From contig NZ_CAAFUZ010000055.1 of assembly GCF_900766305.1 (NCBI RefSeq), positions 1 to 59,473 on the forward strand: 59,473 nt of DNA, read 5' to 3'. The position numbers and the translations under genes are program-made. The DNA comes from an uncultured Gemella sp. Lineage in GTDB: Bacteria > Bacillota > Bacilli > Staphylococcales > Gemellaceae. The notes beneath the pieces were generated by a model, which searched no databases, was not told where the DNA came from, and worked only from the letters and a program-made list of their open reading frames with translations. This document shows positions 1 to 7,684 of the stretch, piece by piece. The number at the start of each line of letters is the position of its first letter. Within the stretch, counting starts at the first letter, position 1.

Positions 1-101
1 ATCCAATCAGTTTCGTCTTATGACTCACTTCTTGGTGTGTCCTTGCATACGTTATACGTAAGAATTTTAACGTGTCTTTGGCACTAAAAATTCTAACGTA
101 C

Positions 102-225
102 AACGCAAGTGGTTTATTGATATCTAAATTTGCTTTATAAAAGCTTTTTAGATATCTAATAAACTGTGCGAGGGTGACTCAACAAAATCTTGTTTCTCCG
201 AAATCATGATTTTTGAGTCACTCCC
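102..225 (+). repeat. Two-hairpin intergenic repeat, copy A
   Basis: Two imperfect palindromes lie side by side. The first pairs a GTTTATT arm with AATAAAC and has an inner GATATCTAAA/TTTAGATATC stem. The second pairs GTGACTC with GAGTCAC and has an inner AAAATC/GATTTT stem. Closely similar copies occur at 11405-11549, 34246-34388 and 52922-53011. A further hairpin at 61-98 may belong to the same element. It fills most of the gene-free start of the window. Confidence 0.7.
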
Positions 226-263
226 TTACATTTGTTATTAAATAGATTAAAGGAGAATTAATA

Positions 264-1358
264 TTGAATAATTGGAAATTTATCGCTGGTTTCATCGGAG
301 TATTCGCAGTATATGAAATACTTGTATTTCTGATGTGGCTCGGCTTAAAATGGATGATCTCACCTTTTGTTCCCCCTAAGGTTAAATTAGCTATTGGTAT
401 CGTACTATTTATCATTGCTAATTTTTCTATTATAGCTTATATGTTAAGATTAGGAGCACCTTGGGTAAACTACGGAAACGTTTGGTACTTTTACTTCCTA
501 AACGGTGCTGTTATAGGTGTTATCTTATTAATTGCTAAGTTATTACTAAAAATCTTTAAATTAAATCTTTCTCAAGGAATTAGTTTAGGTATAACTACGC
601 TATATTTATTAGGTATGACTGCTCTTGGATTATTCTGGGCATACTCACCTACTGTGATTAATAAAACTATCAAGGTGGATAAACACATTGAGAAACCTAT
701 TAAAATCGCCATGGTCTCTGATCTTCATCTAGGGACATTTTTCTCAAATCCTCAACTTGAAAAACTAAATGATATTGTTGATGAAGAGAAACCAGATGCT
801 GTAGTTATCGCAGGAGACCTTATGGATGATGATATGGTTATGTACAAAAAACGCAATATGCAAGAAAATCTAAGTAAGCTAAAAGCTCCGCTAGGCGTTT
901 ATACTACAATGGGAAATCACGACCGTGATACACTAGAAATAGTAAGCGAGGTTAAAAAGACTGGAATAATCCCACTATTTGATGAAAGCATTACACTTAA
1001 TAATGATATAACTCTAGTTGGTCGTAAAGATAAGAGTGTCAGTCGCGATAGACTTGATACTGCCGAACTTCTTAAGAGCGTTGATTTAAGCAAGACTATC
1101 GTTCTTGTCGATCATCAACCTGATGCTGTCGATTATCATGCTACCTTACCTATTGATGTTCAGCTCTCTGGGCATACTCATCGCGGACAACTATGGCCGT
1201 TAAACTTTATCACAGATGTAGTCTATACCCTAGATCATGGCTACGCAAAGATTAATGGTAAACATTTCTTCACTTCTGCAGGTTATGGTTTCTGGGGACC
1301 ACCTTTCAAAACTACAGCTCGTAGTGAAGTATGGATGATTACAATTGAAGGAAAATAA
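264..1358 (+). CDS. Membrane-anchored calcineurin-like metallophosphoesterase (YkuE/YaeI type)
   Basis: Predicted metal-dependent phosphoesterase of 364 aa. Four hydrophobic helices fill roughly residues 5-130, and a cytoplasmic or membrane-surface catalytic domain follows. Seen directly: the metal-binding series DLH at 153-155, GD at 184-185, GNHD at 217-220, a DH pair near 283 and GHTH at 303-306, which is the full calcineurin-like signature. The start is TTG, chosen because AAAGGAG lies 8 bases upstream and the first membrane helix follows at once. It is transcribed alone and followed by a strong terminator. The substrate cannot be told from sequence; relatives act on phospholipid or undecaprenyl-phosphate-type substrates, which is only a suggestion here. 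Confidence 0.85.
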   Translation: MNNWKFIAGFIGVFAVYEILVFLMWLGLKWMISPFVPPKVKLAIGIVLFIIANFSIIAYMLRLGAPWVNYGNVWYFYFLNGAVIGVILLIAKLLLKIFKLNLSQGISLGITTLYLLGMTALGLFWAYSPTVINKTIKVDKHIEKPIKIAMVSDLHLGTFFSNPQLEKLNDIVDEEKPDAVVIAGDLMDDDMVMYKKRNMQENLSKLKAPLGVYTTMGNHDRDTLEIVSEVKKTGIIPLFDESITLNNDITLVGRKDKSVSRDRLDTAELLKSVDLSKTIVLVDHQPDAVDYHATLPIDVQLSGHTHRGQLWPLNFITDVVYTLDHGYAKINGKHFFTSAGYGFWGPPFKTTARSEVWMITIEGK

Positions 1359-1370
1359 AGAATATAAAAT

Positions 1371-1413
1371 ACCCCAAAAGTTAGTATAATCTAACTCTTG
1401 GGGTTGAATTTTA
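1371..1413 (+). terminator. Intrinsic terminator after the metallophosphoesterase
   Basis: ACCCCAA pairs with TTGGGGT around an inner AGTTAG/CTAACT stem, followed by a T-rich tail. Confidence 0.8.
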
Positions 1414-1429
1414 TTCGAATCTTTGAATA

Positions 1430-1885
1430 TTAGTGTTTAACCTCATCTCTGATGCTATCCCATAGTTCTTTTGCTTGTACTAAATCTAAACCATAGTGCT
1501 CTCTAATAATTTTAATATTTGCAATATCACCAACATCTGGATTAACAACTTCTTTTATATCAGTATAATCACTAGCAATTGACTTTTTAACTTGTAATGC
1601 ACGTCTGTTTAAAGCATCTTCTTTCATAGCTTCCCATAATGCTTTTGCATCATACAGTACTAGATCTGTATATCTATCTCTTATCATCTTAACATTATGA
1701 ATGTCTCCTTTAGAAGCATCGACTACTGAAAGTACTTCTTCTCTATTAATGTCTTTTACAAGCTCATTAAATTTTTCTTTACTCACTTTTTGTTTTTCTG
1801 CCCATTCTTCTTTTGACTTACTGTTCCTAGTTGAGAAGAACATAAAAATCGCTATTGCTAAAATAATAATTAATGCTATCTTCAT
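1430..1885 (-). CDS. Small membrane-anchored protein with two L7/L12 C-terminal-like repeats
   Basis: A 151-aa protein of unknown function. One N-terminal hydrophobic helix (about residues 2-17) is followed by a charged linker and two related segments near 50-85 and 115-148. Each has the pattern D-I-x-N-[IV]-K-x-I-R-[ED]-x-Y, then an AK[AE]LW helix. This looks like the helix-turn-helix half of the ribosomal L7/L12 C-terminal domain (KxxR...GLxxAKxLV). The resemblance is my reading, not a search result. It lies 2 bp downstream of the related gene at 1888-2160, so the two are probably co-transcribed. AAAGGGA precedes the ATG. Confidence 0.6.
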   Translation of the reverse strand: MKIALIIILAIAIFMFFSTRNSKSKEEWAEKQKVSKEKFNELVKDINREEVLSVVDASKGDIHNVKMIRDRYTDLVLYDAKALWEAMKEDALNRRALQVKKSIASDYTDIKEVVNPDVGDIANIKIIREHYGLDLVQAKELWDSIRDEVKH

Positions 1886-1887
1886 AA

Positions 1888-2160
1888 TTAAATCCCTTTA
1901 CTTCTTTTTACAATTTCTATCAGTTTTTTTGCATCTTTTCCATTTAAAAAGTATGCTTTTCTTAATGCTGCAATATTAAATGCATCATCTTGGCTTAAGT
2001 TTATAACCTTTTCTAATTCTTTTTTATAAGCTGGACTTTGTAGTCTTTCAAATGCTTCTTTACTCTTTTCATCACGCTTTTTTATCTTGTCTCTTGTGCT
2101 GGCAATCATCGCATAGACAAATATAAATCCTAGCATAATGTACAATGTATTCATGTTCAT
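1888..2160 (-). CDS. Small membrane-anchored protein with one L7/L12-like tail
   Basis: A 90-aa protein: an N-terminal hydrophobic helix (about 4-20), a basic stretch of Lys/Arg/Asp residues, then one tail of the form N-I-A-A-L-R-K-A-Y...G-K-D-A-K-K-L-I-E. That tail matches the segments repeated twice in the protein encoded just downstream. AAGGAAG lies 8 bases before the ATG. The pair looks like a duplication family with one and two copies of the same domain. Function is unknown; in L7/L12 this domain contacts GTPase translation factors, but nothing here proves such a role. Confidence 0.6.
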   Translation of the reverse strand: MNMNTLYIMLGFIFVYAMIASTRDKIKKRDEKSKEAFERLQSPAYKKELEKVINLSQDDAFNIAALRKAYFLNGKDAKKLIEIVKRSKGI

Positions 2161-2323
2161 CGCAATTACTTCCTTTTTTTATTCTATATAAACATTATAT
2201 AGGTTTTGTAGGCGCTTGTAAACCTTTTAATTAACTTATTTATCGCTCATTTCTTCTAAAAATTGATTTTTCTACTATAATTTGTTATGATTAAGTGTAC
2301 TTTAGTTAAAGGATTATTGAATA

Positions 2324-3538
2324 ATGAAATTTTTAACAAATATTAACGATGAAAAATATACTGAATTTATAAAAAACCACAAACATGGTAATATGATGCA
2401 AGCTATCGAGTGGTCTCACATCAAAAATACTTGGGGTGCTGTAAGAGTAGCTGTCGCAGATGAAAATGATAATATTGTAGCTGCTGTACAGATTCTAACT
2501 CGCCAAGGATTATGGTATGCTCCACGTGGTCCAATTCTTGATTATACTAATACTGAGCTACTTAATTTCTTTTTAACTAACCTTAAAAAATTCGCCAAAG
2601 ACAAAGGTGCTAAAATGGTTAAATTAGATATCCCTACTGCGATAAAAGATGAGAAGTTAGCGGTATTTAAGGATGTTGAGGTAGATAGAGAGAACAACAG
2701 TCTTATTAAAGTATTCAAAGAGAATGGCTATAAACACAAAGGTTTCAGCCTTGATATGAGTAGCACTATTCAGCCGCGATTTAACACAGTTACGAAGCTT
2801 GAACAAGAAGTTCCTGATCTTTTCCCAAAAGATACACGTCGCTTAATTCGTGATGCAGAAAAGAAATTCGTTGAAGTTAGACGTTGCGGTAAAGAGAATC
2901 TTGATGACTTCCTTTTTGCACTAGCTTGTACTGAAAAAAGAAAAAACATCTCTCTTCGTGGACGTGAGTATTTCGAAAACTTACTAGATACTTTTGGAAA
3001 TAATGCTTTATTATATATTTCATATATAAATGTAGAAAAAGCTGTAAAAGAATGTCATTCTAGAAAAGAAGCTCTTGAAGATGAAATTGAAGCTCTTGGA
3101 GAAAAATCACCGAAGAAAAAACGTACTCTTCTTGAACAAGTAGCTGGAATTGAAAAACTAATCGTTCTATTTGATAGCTTAGAGATAGAAGATAAGAGCA
3201 AAGATCAGGTTATAAGTGCTGCGATTACTATCGCATATGGTAACCATGCAGAAATTATTTACGCTGGTATGAATGAAGATTTCGCGAAGCTTCCTGCCCA
3301 GTATAAAGTCTTTTCTGATACGATGAAAAAAGCTCAGGAAATGGGTGTTAAAGAAGTATCTATGGGTGGTATCGAAGGAGATTTAAACGACAGTTTACTT
3401 GGTTTCAAATCAAAATTCGCTCCGAATATCGTAGAATACTACGGAGAGTTCGATTTAATAATCTCTCACGTATTCAATTTAATGTACAACTACGGATTAC
3501 CACTAAGAAGAAAAGTATTAAAACTAATCAAAAGATAA
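2324..3538 (+). CDS. FemABX-family peptidoglycan aminoacyltransferase
   Basis: A 404-aa enzyme predicted to transfer amino acids from aminoacyl-tRNA to the peptidoglycan stem-peptide lysine and build the interpeptide bridge, acting at the inner face of the membrane. Family marks: an N-terminal GNAT-like half with the Q-x-x-E-W motif near 26-30 and W-Y-A-P-R-G-P at 64-70, the second GNAT half after 290, and between them a charged helical hairpin (about 236-287) that corresponds to the tRNA-like coiled-coil arm of FemA/FemX/MurM. Only one such gene is in the window, so which bridge residue it adds (FemX-, FemA- or MurM-like) cannot be decided. It is monocistronic with its own terminator. Confidence 0.85.
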   Translation: MKFLTNINDEKYTEFIKNHKHGNMMQAIEWSHIKNTWGAVRVAVADENDNIVAAVQILTRQGLWYAPRGPILDYTNTELLNFFLTNLKKFAKDKGAKMVKLDIPTAIKDEKLAVFKDVEVDRENNSLIKVFKENGYKHKGFSLDMSSTIQPRFNTVTKLEQEVPDLFPKDTRRLIRDAEKKFVEVRRCGKENLDDFLFALACTEKRKNISLRGREYFENLLDTFGNNALLYISYINVEKAVKECHSRKEALEDEIEALGEKSPKKKRTLLEQVAGIEKLIVLFDSLEIEDKSKDQVISAAITIAYGNHAEIIYAGMNEDFAKLPAQYKVFSDTMKKAQEMGVKEVSMGGIEGDLNDSLLGFKSKFAPNIVEYYGEFDLIISHVFNLMYNYGLPLRRKVLKLIKR

Positions 3539-3542
3539 AATA

Positions 3543-3585
3543 CACAGTCTGTAAATCACTATGGTTTACAGACTGTTTGTTTATT
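3543..3585 (+). terminator. Intrinsic terminator after the FemABX gene
   Basis: A 12-bp perfect stem, ACAGTCTGTAAA with TTTACAGACTGT, followed by TTGTTTATTTT. Confidence 0.85.
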
Positions 3586-3625
3586 TTAATCTACTGTTTT
3601 TAGGGTAACTTATGACATTTTGTTA

Positions 3626-4981
3626 TCACAATTTCCAAGTAATTTTGTTCATTATCCATCCAAATACAACTGCAACAGCTGCAATAATAAAGATTATATG
3701 TAATCCTTGGTATGAGTGTTCTATACTGTTAATGCCATTAACATGGCTAGCATATACTAAACCATAAATTGATGCCATAAGGGTTTGGCCTAATGTTCTT
3801 AATAATAAGCTAAAAGTAGTTGCTATATTAAGTTGTTCTTTAGGTACAACTTCTTGGAATGCTACTTGGGCTGATGGGAAAATCAAACCATGGCCGAGTC
3901 CAAGGAAAGCACCACTAATCGAAATATAGTAATAAGAAACACCTATTGGAGCAAAGGCCATCATAAATACTGAAACAGACATCGCTATAAAACCTATATT
4001 TATAAGTTTTTCAAACGACCATTTACTTATAAATTTAGCAGAAAATCTCGTTGCTAACATAACTGCGATAGAACTAAAAATCTGTGTCCCACCAGCCATA
4101 GTTGCACTAGTTCCTAATACAACCTGCGCCCACATTGGAGCGTAGATACTATATCCGATAGCAAAAGCATAGACCAAAACCATAATTAGATTTTTCGTAA
4201 TGTAAGACATATTCTTTAACAAACTGATCGGAAGAATCGGTTCTGTTTCCTTCTTTTCCCACTTCCATAGTATATAACCACTAACAATTACAAATATTGC
4301 TAGTAAATTATTCATAAATATATTAAGCTTCGGAAGATTACTAATCCAATAAAGAATAACACCCGAAATAATCACTAATAACCCACTACCAATGTAATCA
4401 ACTCTTGGTTTTTGTGAAATTACAGTTTCCTTATAAAAAATTTGGATTAACACTAAAGAAACTACTGAAAATGGAACAAGGCTAAAAAATATCCAAGACC
4501 ATCCTAATACATCAACTACAAAACCTCCAGCAATAGGACCTAAGATACTTGCCACACCATAGAAGGCTGTTACCCATCCCAAGGCAACCGCTCTTTCTTT
4601 AGCATCAGGGAAAAGCTTAGCATATATTACAAAAGGAATTGAAATCATTCCTCCTATACCAATACCCATTAGCCCTCTAGCAAATACCATCATCCAGATA
4701 TTCACAGAAAATCCTCCTAAGATAGAAGCTATTGTGAAGATTAAAATTGATAATTGAAATGCTTTTTTATTACCTATAACTTCTCCAAGCTTACCCCAAA
4801 GAACCGTTGTCATAGCTATAAAGAATAATAACATAGAAGTTAATAGACCTAATTGATTTATACCATCTAAATCCTTTATAATTTGCGGTAATGCTGTATT
4901 CAACATTGTTGTATCTAGTCCACCTATAAAATTAGCTAAAAGTAAAGCTATCATAGATAAATGTTTTTGAATTTTCGTCAT
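3626..4981 (-). CDS. MFS drug:H+ antiporter, DHA2/EmrB-QacA-like
   Basis: A 451-aa polytopic membrane protein, nearly all hydrophobic, with the pattern of a major facilitator with more than 12 helices. Seen: N-L-D-x-T-M-L-N-x-A-L-P-x-I near residue 20, the motif C of drug exporters (a G-[VI]-x-x-[IL]-x-G-P-x-x-G-G run around residue 150), and W-G-K-L-G-E-x-x-G for motif A. The family exports drugs and other amphipathic compounds; the substrate here is unknown. I start at the ATG at 4981, not the one 24 bases upstream, because AAAGGA lies 6-7 bases before it. Its only neighbours are repeat-rich spacers, so it looks monocistronic. Confidence 0.8.
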   Translation of the reverse strand: MTKIQKHLSMIALLLANFIGGLDTTMLNTALPQIIKDLDGINQLGLLTSMLLFFIAMTTVLWGKLGEVIGNKKAFQLSILIFTIASILGGFSVNIWMMVFARGLMGIGIGGMISIPFVIYAKLFPDAKERAVALGWVTAFYGVASILGPIAGGFVVDVLGWSWIFFSLVPFSVVSLVLIQIFYKETVISQKPRVDYIGSGLLVIISGVILYWISNLPKLNIFMNNLLAIFVIVSGYILWKWEKKETEPILPISLLKNMSYITKNLIMVLVYAFAIGYSIYAPMWAQVVLGTSATMAGGTQIFSSIAVMLATRFSAKFISKWSFEKLINIGFIAMSVSVFMMAFAPIGVSYYYISISGAFLGLGHGLIFPSAQVAFQEVVPKEQLNIATTFSLLLRTLGQTLMASIYGLVYASHVNGINSIEHSYQGLHIIFIIAAVAVVFGWIMNKITWKL

Positions 4982-5104
4982 TGTATTTCCTTTCATTCTT
5001 TTCAATTTATTTTCAAAACATTTATTTATTATATACTATATTTTCTATTTTCGGAAGATTAAGCATATATAATAGGAAATGACTCAAAATCTTTTCTTTG
5101 AAAA

Positions 5105-5144
5105 GTTGGTTGAAGACGTCTCACACCACAATCAAAAGAACAAA
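5105..5144 (+). repeat. 3' fragment of the four-helix element
   Basis: Matches the last about 40 bases of the complete copy at 9103-9238 (GTTGAAGACGTCTC, then CACCAC and AAAAGAACAA) but has no matching 5' closing strand upstream, so it looks truncated. Confidence 0.55.
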
Positions 5145-5280
5145 TGAAAAATATATAAATTATAAAATAGTCAGTTATCTACTATAATTTAGTTATTAAT
5201 TTACTACAGTGTGCTAGAAAATTGGACTCCGTTTTAAATAATAGAAAACTTTGTATATAGTTTTAAATTCTAACTTTTTT

Positions 5281-5425
5281 CTACTAGTGTTTTAAAGTAG
5301 CTGAAGTAAAATACTTTAGTATTTTACTAGGAAAATTCGAGATTACAAGCTCGAATTTTAACTAGAAAATCCTTTTGTGATAACAAAAGATTTGGAAGTG
5401 TCCTAAGCTACATTAAAAACAGTAG
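5281..5425 (+). other. Four-helix structured intergenic element, copy 1
   Basis: A closing stem (TGTTTTAA plus TAGCT, pairing with AGCTA plus TTAAAACA) encloses three perfect hairpins: AGTAAAATAC/GTATTTTACT, AAAATTCGAG/CTCGAATTTT and CTTTTGT/ACAAAAG. The middle loop reads ATTACAAG. The copy at 9103-9238 keeps the layout, the loop and the linkers but changes the helix sequences, which suggests the structure is what is conserved. It lies between the MFS gene and the zinc-ribbon gene. With the fragment at 5105 it accounts for most of the 537-bp spacer 4982-5518. I cannot name it. Confidence 0.6.
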
Positions 5426-5455
5426 AGTTTTAAAAATGACGCCTCATATAAAAAT

Positions 5456-5517
5456 TAAAAGAGCTGTACTCTTTAATGATTTCATCAAAATCATACTATT
5501 GAGTCAGCTCTTTTTGT
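5456..5517 (-). terminator. Terminator of the zinc-ribbon gene
   Basis: On the minus strand AAAAAGAGCTG pairs with CAGCTCTTTT, with a long loop and a T-rich end. A weaker reading as a plus-strand terminator is also possible. Confidence 0.65.
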
Positions 5518-5518
5518 A

Positions 5519-5854
5519 TTATATTTTTTTAACGAATTCAGATTTTAGTTTCATAGCACCAAAACCATCAATTTTACAATCGATATTGTGGTCTCCATCA
5601 ACTAATCTGATATTTTTAACGCGAGTTCCTTGTTTTAATGTAGAAGAACTACCTTTAACTTTTAAATCTTTAATTACAGAAACTGTATCTCCATCTTGAA
5701 GTACATTTCCGTTAGCATCGCGGTAAACTTTTTCCTCTTCTGCTCCACTAGTATCTTCTGGTGACCACTCGTGAGCACACATAGGACATACTAGCATATT
5801 TCCATCTTCATAAGTATATTCACTTTTACATTCTGGACAATTAGGTAATGTCAT
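5519..5854 (-). CDS. Zinc-ribbon YjdM/PhnA-like protein
   Basis: A 111-aa cytoplasmic protein. The N-terminus is a zinc ribbon with C6-P-x-C9 and C23-P-x-C26. The C-terminal half is a small beta domain with the family string [17 protein letters not shown]. The start at 5854 is fixed by GGAGG 6 bases upstream; the in-frame extension to 5887 has no such site. Members are often labelled alkylphosphonate-utilization protein PhnA, but the name comes from E. coli gene position and there are no phosphonate genes here. The actual function is unknown. Confidence 0.8.
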   Translation of the reverse strand: MTLPNCPECKSEYTYEDGNMLVCPMCAHEWSPEDTSGAEEEKVYRDANGNVLQDGDTVSVIKDLKVKGSSSTLKQGTRVKNIRLVDGDHNIDCKIDGFGAMKLKSEFVKKI

Positions 5855-6036
5855 TTGTTTCCTCCATAAAATTTCATATTTGTACAAAGGATATTATACC
5901 ATAATGAGAAGCAATATCAAAATAATATCAAAAAATTATTTTCTTTAAAACGTTGATATTACAACGATTTCATCCAACAACATATTCAATAAAAGAATTT
6001 TTTTTGAAAAATCGTCTACTTTTGTAGGCAAAGTAC

Positions 6037-6065
6037 TTGAAATTTTAAAAAAGTAAGAGTAAAAT
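6037..6065 (+). promoter_or_regulatory. Promoter of the RclA-like flavoprotein gene
   Basis: TTGAAA and TAAAAT separated by 17 bases, about 85 bases upstream of the start codon. Confidence 0.6.
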
Positions 6066-6150
6066 ATGAATTAAATAGTTTTCATTTATATTTATTATAC
6101 AGATATAAAAAATAAACAATAAAAATTTAATGTAAAAGAGGAATCAAATT

Positions 6151-7476
6151 ATGGTTAAATATGATTTATTAGTAGTAGGATTCGGTAAAGCCGGAAAAAC
6201 TTTAGCAGCAACATTCGCTAAAGAAGGAAAAAAAGTAGCAGTAGTTGAAGAAAGCAGTGCAATGTACGGTGGTACTTGTATTAACATCGGATGTATTCCA
6301 ACTAAAACTTTAATCGTAGCTGCAGATAACAAAAAAGACTTCGCAGAAGCTAAAGCTACAAGAGATGCTGTTGTATCTAAACTTAACGCTAAAAACTTCG
6401 CTATGTTAGACAATAGTCCAAACGTTGATGTTTACACAGCTCACGCTAAATTCGTTTCAAACAAAGTAGTAGAAATTTCTGCTAACGGAGAAACTAAACA
6501 ACTTGAAGGTGAAATCGTAGTAATTAACACTGGAGCTAAAAACAATGTATTACCAATTCCAGGATTAACAACATCTAAAAATGTTTACGATAGCACTGAA
6601 TTCCAAAAATTAGAAAAAGCTCCTAAAACTCTAGGAATTATCGGTGGAGGTAACATCGGATTAGAATTCGCTAACCTATACGCTCGTCTTGGAGTTAAAG
6701 TTACAGTTATCGACTTCGCTCCTGGAATCTTAGGAAGAGAAGATAAAGATATCGCTGAACTTGCTCAAGGATATTTAGAAGAAGCAGGAATCGAGTTCAA
6801 ATTAGGAACTGCAACTAAAGAAATCCGCAACAACGGAGAACTTGTAGTTGTTGATACAGAAAAATATGGTCCACTAGAATTCGAAGCAGTATTACACGCA
6901 ACTGGACGTCGTGCTAACACTGAAGGATTAGGATTAGAAAACACTGACATCGAATTACGTCCAAACGGAACAATCGTAGTTGACGAATTCTGTCAAACAG
7001 CTGTAGAAAATGTATTCGCAGTTGGTGATGTTAACGGTGGATTACAATTCACTTACGTATCATTAGACGACTTCAGAGTAGTTAACGGATACTTACACGG
7101 TAACAAAGAATACACAACTGCTGACCGTAAAAACGTACCTTACTCAACATTCATCTCTCCAGCATTATCTCACGTTGGATTACACAAAGAAGAAGCTGAA
7201 GCAGCATACCCTAACGTTGCAGTAGCATCATTACCAGTTGCTAACATGCCTAGAGGAGCTGTTAACCAAGATCCACGTGGATTATTCCGTGTAACTGTAG
7301 ACAAAGACACTAACTTAATTCTTGGAGCTACTTTATTCGGTAAAAACTCAGAAGAAATTATCAACCTAATTAAAATGGCAATTGATAACAAAATTCCTTA
7401 CACTTACATCAGAGATCAAATCTTCACTCACCCAACAATGGCTGAGAACTTAAATGATGTATTCAAATTAATCTAA
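6151..7476 (+). CDS. RclA/YkgC-like pyridine nucleotide-disulfide oxidoreductase
   Basis: A 441-aa FAD- and NAD(P)H-dependent flavoenzyme of the class I disulfide reductase family. Seen in order: FAD Rossmann motif G-x-G-x-A-G near residue 10, redox-active C43-x4-C48 in the GGTCINIGC loop, NAD(P) Rossmann motif G-G-G-N-I-G near 170, a second FAD motif A-V-G-D-V-N-G near 290, and the C-terminal catalytic H427-P with E432. The length and the lack of lipoamide- or glutathione-specific features fit RclA/YkgC, linked to reactive chlorine and copper resistance; that role is inferred. Base choice is strongly biased to a few codons, suggesting high expression. It has its own promoter and terminator. 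Confidence 0.85.
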   Translation: MVKYDLLVVGFGKAGKTLAATFAKEGKKVAVVEESSAMYGGTCINIGCIPTKTLIVAADNKKDFAEAKATRDAVVSKLNAKNFAMLDNSPNVDVYTAHAKFVSNKVVEISANGETKQLEGEIVVINTGAKNNVLPIPGLTTSKNVYDSTEFQKLEKAPKTLGIIGGGNIGLEFANLYARLGVKVTVIDFAPGILGREDKDIAELAQGYLEEAGIEFKLGTATKEIRNNGELVVVDTEKYGPLEFEAVLHATGRRANTEGLGLENTDIELRPNGTIVVDEFCQTAVENVFAVGDVNGGLQFTYVSLDDFRVVNGYLHGNKEYTTADRKNVPYSTFISPALSHVGLHKEEAEAAYPNVAVASLPVANMPRGAVNQDPRGLFRVTVDKDTNLILGATLFGKNSEEIINLIKMAIDNKIPYTYIRDQIFTHPTMAENLNDVFKLI

Positions 7477-7482
7477 TAACTA

Positions 7483-7531
7483 AAAAAAGCTTAAAATCTC
7501 AATAATAATTTGAGGTTTTAAGCTTTTTTTG
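7483..7531 (+). terminator. Intrinsic terminator of the flavoprotein gene
   Basis: A long stem, AAAAAAGCTTAAAA with TTTTAAGCTTTTTT and an inner CTCA/TGAG, ending in a T run. Confidence 0.85.
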
Positions 7532-7604
7532 TTTATTTCGACTGTGTTTCTACTATATAAATTTATAAAATTTTCAAATAAATAAAAAAATATGTCTCAA
7601 TCCC

Positions 7605-7633
7605 TTTACAAATCAATGGTTTTCTTGTATAAT
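7605..7633 (+). promoter_or_regulatory. Promoter of the DAACS symporter gene
   Basis: TTTACA, 17-base spacer, TATAAT; about 50 bases before the start codon. Confidence 0.7.
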
Positions 7634-7684
7634 GTACACATGTCTTTTTAAAAAATACAATAAAATAAAAAAGGAGATCGAACA

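Noticed and set aside
5519..5854. Phosphonate-metabolism enzyme
   Set aside because: The PhnA label is historical; the protein is a small zinc-ribbon protein and no phn genes are near.
4982..6150. Integrated mobile element between the MFS and flavoprotein genes
   Set aside because: The spacers hold structured repeats and one small gene, but no transposase, integrase or direct repeats.
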